Positions 1 through 7,968 of a stretch of DNA of 40,408 nucleotides are shown here, piece by piece. How positions within the stretch are numbered: position 1 is the first letter of the stretch; each line of letters starts with the position of its first letter. Both the position numbers and the translations under genes were made by a program. Source of the stretch: Oscillospiraceae bacterium (GTDB lineage: Bacteria; Bacillota; Clostridia; Oscillospirales; UBA929); NCBI GenBank assembly GCA_031271525.1, contig JAISVO010000041.1, positions 1 to 40,408 of the forward strand, in the 5' to 3' direction. The notes beneath the pieces are model-generated. The model was not told where the DNA came from. It saw only the letters and a list, made by a program, of their open reading frames with translations, and did not search any database.

Positions 1-506
1 TCCCGGTCCGGAAGCTTTCCGGCGCTCCTCGCCGCGAAGGCTTTCGCCTCCGCCGTGAAGGGGCTGTCCCCCTCTGTCTTGCGGTAGGAGGCCAAAACGT
101 TGTCGATCTCGCGGCAGCTCGCGGCGATCCGCCCGATAAGGGCGGCTTTCAACAGGGGGACAAAGAGCCAGTATTCACGCTCGGAGAAAGCGCGTTCCTT
201 GAGGAACGCGCCCAACCCTTCTTCCGTCACCTCGCCGTTGGTCTGTTCTAAAAACCGCTCCGCGTACAAAAGGGCCGCGGGGCCTTTCTCCCCGGCGGGC
301 AACCGCTTCGCGCCCCGGATCAACCGCTCGGCATCTTTCCCCTCCCGGCGGCATAGATAGCGGTTGTCCAGCAGCCATTCCATCTCCCCCGGCAAGAGAC
401 GGCTCCCGCCGTTCCACTCGGCGGCCCTCGCCGCCGTCCGCTCGATGGCGCGCAGCTCTTTGCGAAGCGTCCTCGCCGCCGGTCCGCCCGATACGAAACG
501 ATCCAT
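1..506 (-). CDS. Cyclic beta-1,2-glucan synthase (NdvB)-like protein, N-terminal part, cut by window edge
   Basis: An open frame starts with ATG at 506 and runs off the left edge without a stop, giving about 168 residues. A GGAGGG ribosome site lies three bases before the ATG. The protein contains WLLDNRYLC near residue 45, followed by a charged helix and LIRGAKRLP. Later it has GEVTEEGLGAFLKE and a segment ending LLKAALIGRIAA. This order resembles the N-terminal region of the very large NdvB/ChvB-type synthases, where an LLDN motif precedes helices that end in a leucine-rich LIE.LR stretch. Those enzymes polymerise UDP-glucose into beta-1,2-glucan at the membrane and carry a GH94 phosphorylase domain at the C-terminus. 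None of the catalytic domains is inside the window, so the family call rests on the N-terminus only. It is transcribed away from hisF after a 94-base gap. Confidence 0.55.
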   Translation of the reverse strand, partial: MDRFVSGGPAARTLRKELRAIERTAARAAEWNGGSRLLPGEMEWLLDNRYLCRREGKDAERLIRGAKRLPAGEKGPAALLYAERFLEQTNGEVTEEGLGAFLKERAFSEREYWLFVPLLKAALIGRIAASCREIDNVLASYRKTEGDSPFTAEAKAFAARSAGKLPDR

Positions 507-513
507 AAACCCT

Positions 514-540
514 CCGGACTTTTTTGCCTAGTATGTCCGG
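514..540 (-). promoter_or_regulatory. Inverted repeat at the ribosome binding site of the NdvB-like gene
   Basis: CCGGAC (514-519) and GTCCGG (535-540) form a perfect six-base stem around a 15-base loop. On the transcribed strand the 3' arm runs directly into the GGAGGG ribosome site, and two bases are shared. It could modulate translation, but that is only inference from position. Confidence 0.3.
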
Positions 541-600
541 GGGTACCAAGTTCATGTATATCCCCTGATTTATGGTTACCGGGGTTTGATCCCGTTCTTC

Positions 601-1389
601 CTACGCCGGGCGGACCGGGATGTCCGCCGCGCTCAGCTCCGCTTTGATCTCGGGGATGGAAAAGTTTCTCGGAAGCCTCGGCGAATACAGCATTGAGCTG
701 ATGATCGCGGCCGACGCGCCCGTCTCGGTGAAGACGTCCGCGATGTGACGGGGGAGGCCCGCGCCGCCCGAGGCGATGACCGGGATCCGCACGGCGTCGG
801 TAACCGCCCGTGTAATGGCGAGGTCGTACCCCTCGCACCCGCCGTCGTTATCAATGCTGTTGACGCAGATTTCGCCGGCGCCCAGCGATTCGCCCCGCTT
901 GGCCCACTCGACGGCGTCCATCCCGGTGTAGGTGCGCGCGCCGTCGATCGCGATTTCATAGCCGCTGGGGATCCCCCGGCTCACATCCACCCGCTTGACC
1001 TGCATACTCAATACGACGCACTGACGCCCGAAGGCGTTCGCGCCTTCGGTGATGATTTGCGGGTTCCGCACCGCCATCGAATCGATGCTGATCTTCTCGG
1101 CCCCGGCGTTCAGGACATCGTACATATCCGAAAGGGTACGGATGCCGCCGCCGACGGTGAACGGCACGAAGACGCGCTCCGCTACCGCCCGGACCGACGC
1201 GAGGTCGGTTTTTCTGCGTTCCGCGGACGCCATGATGTCGTAAAAGACTATCTCATCCACCCCGGCGGCGTACATCCGCCCCGCAAGCTCCCCGGCGGGC
1301 GCGACATCAATGTTGTCCTGAAACCGCACGGCCTTTGTCACCATGCCGTTTTTTATGTCAAAACAGGCGATCAGTCTTTTTGTCAGCAT
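601..1389 (-). CDS. hisF: HisF-type imidazole glycerol phosphate synthase cyclase subunit, variant active site
   Basis: A 262-residue (beta/alpha)8 barrel of the HisF family, which normally makes ImGP and AICAR from PRFAR and ammonia supplied by HisH. ATG at 1389 is preferred over an upstream TTG because GGAGG and AGGGA lie in front of it and the protein then begins MLTKRLIACFD as usual. The catalytic Asp11 is kept (CFDIKNG), and so are the phosphate-binding FTVGGG (near 77) and IASGGAG (near 205) loops and the SIDNDGG loop. At the position of the second acid/base residue, Asp130 of Thermotoga HisF (AIDAKR), this protein reads SMQVKR, so Gln replaces Asp. A six-residue insertion follows. The gene lies 66 bases after a hisH-type gene, and no other his genes are present. 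It could be a histidine enzyme of a divergent clade or a paralogue acting on another substrate. Confidence 0.8.
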   Translation of the reverse strand: MLTKRLIACFDIKNGMVTKAVRFQDNIDVAPAGELAGRMYAAGVDEIVFYDIMASAERRKTDLASVRAVAERVFVPFTVGGGIRTLSDMYDVLNAGAEKISIDSMAVRNPQIITEGANAFGRQCVVLSMQVKRVDVSRGIPSGYEIAIDGARTYTGMDAVEWAKRGESLGAGEICVNSIDNDGGCEGYDLAITRAVTDAVRIPVIASGGAGLPRHIADVFTETGASAAIISSMLYSPRLPRNFSIPEIKAELSAADIPVRPA

Positions 1390-1425
1390 CTTTTCCCTGC
1401 CTCCGGCGGCCAAAGAACTTTTTTA

Positions 1426-1442
1426 CCAAAAGGTCCTTTTGG
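1426..1442. repeat. Palindrome between hisH and hisF
   Basis: CCAAAAGG and CCTTTTGG flank a single central base. The palindrome sits in the 66-base gap between the HisH-type stop and the HisF-type start, surrounded by A and T runs. It could be a hairpin or part of a dispersed intergenic repeat. No function can be assigned. Confidence 0.5.
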
Positions 1443-1455
1443 CTCTCCAAAAATT

Positions 1456-2046
1456 TTATATGAGGGTACAGAACCTTTTCAGCATCGCTAAACCGGCTTC
1501 GCCGCTCTTCTCGACGTGGAACTGCGCGCCGTAGACCTTCCCGCGCGAGGCCATCGCGCAGAAAGGACCGTTGTAATCGGCGCGGCCCAGCAAGAGATCC
1601 GGGTCGTCCGGAACGGCGAAGAACGAGTTGACAAAGTAAAAATAGCCGCCGTCGTTGACCAACGGGTCGGCGCGGACGAAATCGACCTTGTTCCAGCCCA
1701 TTTGGGGCACCCGCACAGCGCTGTCGTCAAACCGGCGCACCCGGCCCGGGAAGATGCCGAGGCACCCGACGTCCCCGCCCTCCTCCGAGCGGTCGAACAG
1801 TACCTGCAAGCCGACACAGATGCCGAGGAAGGGCTTCCCTCCCCCGATAGAGTCCCGGATGAACGAATCCAAGCCCAGCTCGCGCAGTGAATCCATCGTC
1901 GCGAGCGCCGAACCGACCCCCGGCAGGATTAGCCGGTCCACGGCGATTCCCGGTCCGGTGACAAGCACCGCCTCCTCGCCGATATGCCGGAGCGCGTTCA
2001 ATACGCTCGGCGCGTTCCCCGCTTTATAGTGCAGCACTCCCGTCAT
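1456..2046 (-). CDS. hisH: HisH-type glutamine amidotransferase subunit
   Basis: A 196-residue class I glutamine amidotransferase that should release ammonia from glutamine for the adjacent HisF-type barrel. The catalytic triad is complete: Cys77 in GICVGLQ, His177 and Glu179 in QFHVEKS. The oxyanion-strand PGVG (42-45) and the VPQMGWN segment are also present. Some positions depart from common HisH sequences: VPQMGWN instead of VPHMGWN, FVNSFF instead of a YFVHSY-like stretch, and QFHVEKS instead of QFHPEKS. These differences match the divergence of the HisF partner. The ATG overlaps the mutS2 stop as ATGA, so the two genes are translationally coupled. The pairing with HisF is clear, but the substrate of the complex is less certain. 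Confidence 0.82.
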   Translation of the reverse strand: MTGVLHYKAGNAPSVLNALRHIGEEAVLVTGPGIAVDRLILPGVGSALATMDSLRELGLDSFIRDSIGGGKPFLGICVGLQVLFDRSEEGGDVGCLGIFPGRVRRFDDSAVRVPQMGWNKVDFVRADPLVNDGGYFYFVNSFFAVPDDPDLLLGRADYNGPFCAMASRGKVYGAQFHVEKSGEAGLAMLKRFCTLI

Positions 2047-4394
2047 AATGTCACCACCGTCACGCCGGTTTCCCCTTCCCCGTATTTGCCCAGCCGAAAC
2101 CCCTTGACCGATTTGTTCTTCCGCAGCGCCGCGTGAACGGCGGTCCGCATCGCGCCGGTGCCTTTCCCGTGGATGACGGTGACGGTGGAGAGCTTCCGCA
2201 TCACCGCGTTGTCGATGAACTGTTCCATCATCAGGACGCCGTCGTCGGTGAGCTGACCGCGCAGGTCCAGCTCGATCGCCGCCGGTTCGGGCGTTTGGGA
2301 GACGGATACGCCGCCGCCTGCCTTGGGCTTTTTCTTTTTCTCATCCAGCGGCTTGATGCCGTCCAGCGGGACGGTGACTTTCATAATCCCCGCTTGGAGG
2401 GGGATCAGCCCGTTCCTGTCGGCTCCCGCCAGTACGGTCGCCTTTGTTCCGGTCGAGATTAAGATCACTTCGGTCCCCGGCGGGGGCGGCGCGCCGAAAA
2501 GGACTTCCGGTTCGGGCGGCGCCGGTAAACCGCCGCCCAGAGCATCCTCCGCTTCCCGGAGCCGCTGGCGGAGCTTTGGCAGCTCTTCTTGGGCTTGGGT
2601 TTGCTTGATCCGGGTCAGTTCGCGGGAGACGCCGTCCGCCGCCGCGCGGGCTTCGTCCAAGATGCGGCGGGCTTCGGAGCGGGCTTTCTCCGCCGCTTTT
2701 TCATACTCCCGCTCGATCCGGCGGCGAAGCTCCTCCGCCCGGCTGCGATCCGCCTCGCTGTCGATCTTCGCCCTCTCGGCGGAAGCGCGGTCGTTTTCCA
2801 TTTCGATCCGCTGACGCTCCAACTGCGCCAAAACATCCTCCAGCGCGGCGTCCCGGATGCCGACCCGCTCTTTCGCGGCCTCGATAACGCTTTCCGAAAG
2901 TCCCAGCCGGCTAGAGATGGCGAAGGCGTTGCTCCGCCCGGGGATCCCGATCAGAAGCCGATACGTCGGACGGAGGGTTTCCACATCGAACTCGCAGCAG
3001 GCGTTGGCGACACCCTCGGTTGTCATGGCGTAGGTTTTTAACTCGGCGTAGTGGGTCGTCGCGGCCACCCGGCAGCCGTGCCTCCGCGCTTCCTCGATGA
3101 TCGCGACGGCGAGTGCCGCGCCTTCCACCGGGTCGGTGCCGGCCCCCAGCTCGTCAAAAAGGATCAGGCTCCCCGGTTCCGCCTCCTTCAGGATCGCGAC
3201 GATATTCGTCATGTGGGAGGAGAAGGTGGAGAGGCTTTGGGCGATGGACTGCTCGTCGCCGATGTCGGCGTAGACCTTTCCGGTTACGGCAACCTCCGAA
3301 CCGTCCCCCGCCGGTATCTGCAGGCCGCAGGCCGCCATCAGGGTCAGGAGCCCCAGCGTTTTGAGGGTGACCGTCTTGCCGCCGGTGTTGGGCCCGGTGA
3401 CGACCAGAGTGTCGAACCCCTTGCCGAGCCAGACAGAGATGGGGACCGCCGTATGTTTATCCAGCAGGGGGTGCCGCGCCTTGAGGAGGCTTGTGACCCC
3501 CCTATCGTTTAAGACGGGGGCGGACGCGTTCTGCTCGGACGCGAGGCGTCCCCGGGCGAAGACCGCGTCGAGAGCGACCAAGGCGTCGTAATCCTCCAAA
3601 ATTACGTCCCGGCTTCCGTCGCAGTCCGCCGACAGCTCGGCCAAGAGCCGCTCGATCTCCTTCTTCTCCTTCGCTTCCCACTCCCGGAGATCGTTATCCG
3701 CCTGCACCGCCGCCATCGGCTCGATGAACAGCGTCGCGCCGGATGAGGAGACATCGTGCAGAAGGCCCGGGACATCGCCCCTGTGCTCCGCTTTGACCGG
3801 GATGACATACCGTCCGGCCCGCTGGGTGATCAGCGCGTCCTGCAGGTACTTCCCGTGGGTCGCGATCATCCGGTTCAGGATGTCCTTGATCTTCCCCGCA
3901 GCAGCCCGCATGTGCCGCCGGATTGATGCCAGCTCGGGCGTCGCGTGGTCCGCGATTTCCTCCTCGCTTAGGATACAGCCGGTGATCCGGTCCTCCAGCT
4001 GTTTGTCGCCGGTCAGCCGGGCGAACAGCGTGTCGATCGCGGTGGCGGCTCCCCGCGCCCCCGAGGAGTGGTATGCCCGGGCGGTGCGGGCGGCCCGGAG
4101 CACCGAGGCGATGTCCAGCAGCTCACGGGTGTTCAGCACCCCGCCCATTTGGGTCCGTTGCAGGGCCGGCGCCACCGGCCTGATCCCGGACAGGGCCGGC
4201 GCTCCCCTCGTCTCCAGCATCGCCCGCGCGGCCCCCGTTTGCAGCAGGCGCTCCGTCGCCTCACGCAGGGTGAGCGCCGGACGCAGGGCGAGGCAGCGCT
4301 CCTTCGCTTCGTCCGATACGGCAAAGGAAGCGAGAGTTTCCAGCACTTTCGGAAGCTCCAAGGTGACGATAGATTTATCGGTCAATTCAGTCAT
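2043..4394 (-). CDS. mutS2: Endonuclease MutS2
   Basis: A 783-residue protein of the usual length for MutS2, which suppresses recombination and, in Bacillota, helps rescue collided ribosomes. It begins with the MutS2 core (LELPKVLETLASF), has Walker A GPNTGGKT (334-341), the ABC-type signature SLSTFSSHM, Walker B LILFDELGAGTD near 410, and a long Arg/Glu/Ala-rich coiled coil from about 515 to 620. The C-terminal Smr nuclease domain starts with ELDLRGQ and contains VIHGKGTGAMR. It lies 56 bases after recO and overlaps hisH by four bases, so recO, mutS2, hisH and hisF probably share a transcript. Confidence 0.96.
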   Translation of the reverse strand: MTELTDKSIVTLELPKVLETLASFAVSDEAKERCLALRPALTLREATERLLQTGAARAMLETRGAPALSGIRPVAPALQRTQMGGVLNTRELLDIASVLRAARTARAYHSSGARGAATAIDTLFARLTGDKQLEDRITGCILSEEEIADHATPELASIRRHMRAAAGKIKDILNRMIATHGKYLQDALITQRAGRYVIPVKAEHRGDVPGLLHDVSSSGATLFIEPMAAVQADNDLREWEAKEKKEIERLLAELSADCDGSRDVILEDYDALVALDAVFARGRLASEQNASAPVLNDRGVTSLLKARHPLLDKHTAVPISVWLGKGFDTLVVTGPNTGGKTVTLKTLGLLTLMAACGLQIPAGDGSEVAVTGKVYADIGDEQSIAQSLSTFSSHMTNIVAILKEAEPGSLILFDELGAGTDPVEGAALAVAIIEEARRHGCRVAATTHYAELKTYAMTTEGVANACCEFDVETLRPTYRLLIGIPGRSNAFAISSRLGLSESVIEAAKERVGIRDAALEDVLAQLERQRIEMENDRASAERAKIDSEADRSRAEELRRRIEREYEKAAEKARSEARRILDEARAAADGVSRELTRIKQTQAQEELPKLRQRLREAEDALGGGLPAPPEPEVLFGAPPPPGTEVILISTGTKATVLAGADRNGLIPLQAGIMKVTVPLDGIKPLDEKKKKPKAGGGVSVSQTPEPAAIELDLRGQLTDDGVLMMEQFIDNAVMRKLSTVTVIHGKGTGAMRTAVHAALRKNKSVKGFRLGKYGEGETGVTVVTL

Positions 4395-4432
4395 GGTATC
4401 CTCTCCGCGTCAGTCGTGGGTTCCCCTTCCCG

Positions 4433-4449
4433 GGCGAACGCAATTCGCC
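4433..4449. repeat. GTAGRGGCG-type palindrome at the recO 3' end
   Basis: GGCGAA (4433-4438) and TTCGCC (4444-4449) form a stem. Read on the minus strand, the element starts GTAGAGGCGAA, and its TAG is the stop codon of recO (4451-4453). It belongs to the same loose palindrome family as the elements at 6.2, 9.85 and 26.5 kb. Confidence 0.55.
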
Positions 4450-4450
4450 T

Positions 4451-5191
4451 CTACAGAAGCCCACGGTAAAAATCCAGCGCCGCCGGAACACGATCGGTCT
4501 GCGCCAGCGTCAGGAATTCGCACAGGGCCGCGAGCTTCGCCAACGCTTTGTCGCTTGCTGTAAAGGAGAAAACTTTCTCCGCCGGCGCCGTGCGGATGTG
4601 CCGCAGGGCAAGGCGGCAATCGGTGTCGTAGGGCAGCATCGCGTCGATGTCCTCCCCCCTCTGCCGGGCACAGAAGGGGCAGAGCGCCCGGCCGCCCAAA
4701 GCCGGCAGGAGCATCGTCGGCGCTTCGTCGCCGCACCGGGAACAGGCGTCGGTCTCGGGACCGAACCCCGCGCAGAAGAGCGCCCGCATCTCAAACGCCG
4801 CCTTGATCAGCTTGTGCGGGCGTCTGTCCGCGTTCAGGTTCGCGAGGGCGATCAAGGTCAGACGGAACAGCTCCCCCTCCGGCGCGAGGGTTTGGGCCAG
4901 CTCGATGAGGTAAGACGCCAGAGCCATCGACAGAAGGCTGCCCCGCATCGCCGAAAACCCCTCCAGAATCTCGGCCTCCTTCAGGGTGAACCGATCCCGG
5001 TATTCGCTCAGTACCATCCGGGAGTAACAGAGCACCTGCGAAGCGGCCGCGTGGGGGGAACCCCGCCGCCGGGCGCCCCGCGCCGTGACGGTTAGCGTCC
5101 CCTCCTGCTCGGTGATTACCGAGAGGATTAAATCAGCCTCTTTATACTCAACGGCACGGACAACCAGACCGTTGACCGCCAGATGACTCAT
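4451..5191 (-). CDS. recO: DNA repair protein RecO
   Basis: A 246-residue RecO, which loads RecA by displacing SSB together with RecR. It has the N-terminal OB fold (VNGLVVRAVEYKEADLIL, then GTLTVTARGAR) and a helical C-terminal domain with a zinc site formed by Cys150, Cys153 (CSRC) and Cys171, Cys174 (CPFC). The ATG at 5191 starts in the conserved position. The gene follows era after 75 bases, the common era-recO order of Bacillota. Its stop codon lies inside a GC-rich palindrome. Confidence 0.94.
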   Translation of the reverse strand: MSHLAVNGLVVRAVEYKEADLILSVITEQEGTLTVTARGARRRGSPHAAASQVLCYSRMVLSEYRDRFTLKEAEILEGFSAMRGSLLSMALASYLIELAQTLAPEGELFRLTLIALANLNADRRPHKLIKAAFEMRALFCAGFGPETDACSRCGDEAPTMLLPALGGRALCPFCARQRGEDIDAMLPYDTDCRLALRHIRTAPAEKVFSFTASDKALAKLAALCEFLTLAQTDRVPAALDFYRGLL

Positions 5192-5266
5192 GTCAAGCTC
5201 CCCCGCGCCCGCGGACGTTCGCCGAAGCCGCGCTTTGTCTGCCTGCGGGCCCGATCCGCTCGTCCT

Positions 5267-6154
5267 TTATTGGTACCCGAAATTGCGTAATTGCGCGTCG
5301 TTATCCCGCCAGCCGGCGCGGACGCGCACCCAGAGTTTGAGGAAAACCTGCCCGCCATACATCTCCTCCAGCTCGGCGCGGGCGAGTGAGCCGATCTTCT
5401 TCAGCATCGCGCCGTTCTTGCCGATGACGATCCCCTTGTGGCTCTCCTTCTCGCAGGTGACGACGGCTTCCACCGACACCAGACCGTCTTTCCGCTCGCT
5501 CAGCTTGTCCACCGTGACCGCCGCGCCGTGAGGAACCTCGTCGTTTAAGCAGAGAAGCAGCTTTTCCCGTACCACCTCGCTGATCAGCTCCCGGTCGGTT
5601 TGGTCGGCTGAGACATCCTCCGGATAGAGCGCCGGGGAGGGCGGCATCGCGGTGAGCAGCAGGTTTGTCAGCTCCTCCACCCCCTCCCCGCTCTTCGCCG
5701 ACAGGAGGAGGATCGCGTCAAACGACGCTGCCTTGCTATAGGCGTCGATCACCGGCAGGAGGGATTCCCGGGGGAGGGTATCGAGCTTGTTGATTGCAAG
5801 GTAGAATGGGACACGCCGTTTATGACTCTGGGTAATCAGCTCCCGTTCGATCTCCCCCACCGAGGGAACCGGCTCGACGACCAGTACGGCGGCGTCCACA
5901 CCGCCGAAGCTCTCCCGCACGCTTTTGACCATGAACTGGCCCAGTTTGGTGCGGGGGGTGTGGAAACCCGGGGTATCCAGCAGCACCATCTGCACGGGTT
6001 CCCGGTTATAAACGGCGCTCAGGCGGCGGCGGGTGGTCTGCGGTTTGGGGGAGACGATCGCGACCTTCTCGCCGCAGATTTTGTTGATCAAGGTTGACTT
6101 TCCGGCGTTCGGGCGGCCTACGACCGCCACGAGTCCGGCATGTGTGATGGTCAT
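5267..6154 (-). CDS. era: GTPase Era
   Basis: A 295-residue Era, a membrane-associated GTPase that binds 16S rRNA and aids 30S subunit maturation. The start is ATG at 6154, with AAGGAG ten bases before it. The frame stays open upstream to 6313, but that extension overlaps the preceding gene and has no family resemblance. Motifs are G1 GRPNAGKST (13-21), G3 DTPGFHTP, G4 NKLD and G5 SAKSGEGV, followed by a KH domain with IVIGKNGAMLKKIG. It is preceded by a Gfo/Idh/MocA gene instead of cdd or dgkA, which is an unusual insertion into the cluster. Confidence 0.96.
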   Translation of the reverse strand: MTITHAGLVAVVGRPNAGKSTLINKICGEKVAIVSPKPQTTRRRLSAVYNREPVQMVLLDTPGFHTPRTKLGQFMVKSVRESFGGVDAAVLVVEPVPSVGEIERELITQSHKRRVPFYLAINKLDTLPRESLLPVIDAYSKAASFDAILLLSAKSGEGVEELTNLLLTAMPPSPALYPEDVSADQTDRELISEVVREKLLLCLNDEVPHGAAVTVDKLSERKDGLVSVEAVVTCEKESHKGIVIGKNGAMLKKIGSLARAELEEMYGGQVFLKLWVRVRAGWRDNDAQLRNFGYQ

Positions 6155-6198
6155 GTCGGTTGTTCTCCTTGTTGATATAGGATGCGGAGGGAGATACG

Positions 6199-6222
6199 CG
6201 GACGGTTGAGAACCGCCCCTAC
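6199..6222. repeat. GTAGGGGCGG-type palindrome at the 3' end of the Gfo/Idh/MocA gene
   Basis: CGGTT (6203-6207) and AACCG (6211-6215) form the core of an imperfect stem. Read on the minus strand, the element starts TGTAGGGGCGGTT, and its TAG is the stop codon of the oxidoreductase gene (6219-6221). Confidence 0.55.
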
Positions 6223-7370
6223 AAAGAACGGCCCGTCGTGATTTTTCCGCGCAGTTCTTGAACAGCCGCGGATTTTTGGCAGAATCTCGGGACGTTTTGC
6301 AAGATTCCCGCAACGGTGCGGAAAGGGTCGTCTTTGTCCAGCGGCAAGGTCACCGTGCGGTTCCCGGAGGCCGCTTTGTAGATACCCGCGATCAGCTCGA
6401 CGGTGCGCCGTCCGTCCTCCCCGCCGACCAACGGGGAACCGCCCCGCTCTATCGAGGTCAGCACGTCGCCGATCTGCCCGGTGTGCCCCTCATGCGCGAA
6501 GGGCGGCGGGGCGTCGAAAAACGCGGTCAGCTCCTCCTCCAACGGCGTATTGCGAACCGGGAACCCATTCGGCTGGGAGAGGGACGCCGCCACCCGCCAC
6601 GGTGCGGAAACCCGCGCTTTCTCCCCTTGGAAGATCACCTGCTGCTCCTCCCCGTGGTGGACAACCGAGCTTGTGACCTGCGCCAGCGCGCCGTTCGCGT
6701 ACCGCAGGACCGCCACCGACAGGTCCTCTACCTCCGAATTGTCATGGGACGTGTTTGCCATCATGGCGCAAACCGAGTCGGGCAGGCCCATCATCCAACC
6801 CAACATATCAATGTGGTGAACCGCATGGTTGAGGGTGGGACCGCCGCCCTCCTTCTCCCACAACCCCCGCCACCAGAGGTCGTAATAGCTGTGTCCGCGC
6901 CACCAATGCGAATCAATTTGCGCGTGGACGATTTTGCCGATCATCCCGCTGTCCAGCACCCGCTTGAGGTTCCACACCGAGGCGCGGAACCGGTTCTGCG
7001 CGACTACCGAGAAGACGACGGAGCCGCTCGCCGTCGCCGCCCGGTTCATGCCGTCGCACTCGGCGACAGACGCCGCCATCGGCTTCTCCACCAAAACATG
7101 CCGCCCGGCCTTTAAGCAATTGACCGCGATTTCGGCGTGGGTATACGGCGGGGTGCAGATGCTGACAAGGTCGATCTCCGCGCCGCTTAACAAAGCCTGA
7201 TGGGAGTCGAACACCGCCGCGTTCAGCCCGAAGCGGGCGTTCTTCTCACGGCATTTGTCCGGGACAATGTCGCAAAGCGCGGTGATTTCACACCTCTCCG
7301 GATACGCCAGATAGCCCTGTATGTGCATCGGTGAGATATTGCCCGTCCCGATGACCGCGACACGCAGCAT
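6219..7370 (-). CDS. Gfo/Idh/MocA-family NAD(P)-dependent oxidoreductase
   Basis: A 383-residue protein with an N-terminal Rossmann fold (VIGTGNIS, residues 6-13), the family signature VLVEKPMA near residue 93, and a C-terminal dimerisation and substrate domain with HAVHHIDML near 183, where the catalytic Lys/Asp/His region is expected. The family oxidises or reduces sugars, inositols and their derivatives. The substrate cannot be read from the sequence. The gene is first in line after a good sigma-A promoter (7505-7533) and lies just upstream of era, with which it probably shares a transcript, although no functional link to Era is known. Its last residues run into a palindrome that provides the stop codon. 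Confidence 0.9.
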   Translation of the reverse strand: MLRVAVIGTGNISPMHIQGYLAYPERCEITALCDIVPDKCREKNARFGLNAAVFDSHQALLSGAEIDLVSICTPPYTHAEIAVNCLKAGRHVLVEKPMAASVAECDGMNRAATASGSVVFSVVAQNRFRASVWNLKRVLDSGMIGKIVHAQIDSHWWRGHSYYDLWWRGLWEKEGGGPTLNHAVHHIDMLGWMMGLPDSVCAMMANTSHDNSEVEDLSVAVLRYANGALAQVTSSVVHHGEEQQVIFQGEKARVSAPWRVAASLSQPNGFPVRNTPLEEELTAFFDAPPPFAHEGHTGQIGDVLTSIERGGSPLVGGEDGRRTVELIAGIYKAASGNRTVTLPLDKDDPFRTVAGILQNVPRFCQKSAAVQELRGKITTGRSL

Positions 7371-7504
7371 GGCGGATAACCCCCGTATATGTTTTGTGGA
7401 GTAAGGCCGGGTATATCGATCACGATGGGATGTCCATAGATGCGCGGATAGTGTCCCCTTGTCTTGCGCGGTATAGCATCGGATTTACGATTTCCCGCAA
7501 ATAC

Positions 7505-7533
7505 AGTATATCCAATTTACCGGGGAAAGTCAA
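7505..7533 (-). promoter_or_regulatory. Sigma-A type promoter upstream of the Gfo/Idh/MocA-era-recO unit
   Basis: On the minus strand TTGACT (7528-7533), a 17-base spacer and TATACT (7505-7510) match the sigma-A consensus closely. The predicted transcript start lies about 130 bases before the ATG at 7370. The rest of the 232-base gap 7371-7602 shows nothing else I can name. Confidence 0.75.
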
Positions 7534-7602
7534 TCGGGGTACGAACTCCCCCGCAACGGCGAGAAGCCTTTGCGGGGGGACGGATACGGTGCGGGCGGTC
7601 CG

Positions 7603-7914
7603 TCAGCGGAACAGCGCGATGATGTATGTTACCACCCAAAAAACGCCGAAGAAGGCTAGAAGGGAGGGAATGGTCTTACGTTTTTTCGCGGCGCTTTCGT
7701 CTTTGTCCGGTTCCCCGTCATCCGCGGCGCGCACCGGGAACTTCGCGTTGTAAATTGCCGAGACAGAACAAAAAAGCATGACAAAGATAGGACCGATGTC
7801 CGCGATCGCTTCGCTGAGAAGGCCCGCTATGTACAACACATTCGTCACGCCGGACAGGGCGAACATGCAAATCTGTACAGAGGCGAGCTTTCGATTATGC
7901 GGCGAGGTTAGCAT
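7603..7914 (-). CDS. Small membrane protein of unknown function
   Basis: A 103-residue protein. The ATG at 7914 has AAGGAAGG six to eight bases upstream. The frame extends further up, but that part has no ribosome site and runs up against the end of dgkA. Three hydrophobic stretches are visible: residues about 14-30 (ICMFALSGVTNVLYIAG), about 38-54 (GPIFVMLFCSVSAIYN) and about 84-102 (LAFFGVFWVVTYIIALF). A highly charged segment, DDGEPDKDESAAKKRK, separates the last two. I do not recognise the family. It lies 54 bases downstream of dgkA on the same strand and may belong to that transcript. Confidence 0.65.
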   Translation of the reverse strand: MLTSPHNRKLASVQICMFALSGVTNVLYIAGLLSEAIADIGPIFVMLFCSVSAIYNAKFPVRAADDGEPDKDESAAKKRKTIPSLLAFFGVFWVVTYIIALFR

Positions 7915-7968
7915 AGTTATCCTTCCTTTCGCGGGCGCTTTCTCCCCGGCGTGCCGGGCCGTCACGCC

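Noticed and set aside
175..838. Minus-strand frames at 175-555 and 320-838
   Set aside because: They are Arg/Gly-rich shadows. The real frame in this stretch is the edge-truncated NdvB-like gene (1-506), and the rest overlaps hisF.
6155..6313. An N-terminal extension of Era of 53 residues
   Set aside because: It has no family similarity, overlaps the preceding gene and palindrome, and the inner ATG at 6154 has a good ribosome site.
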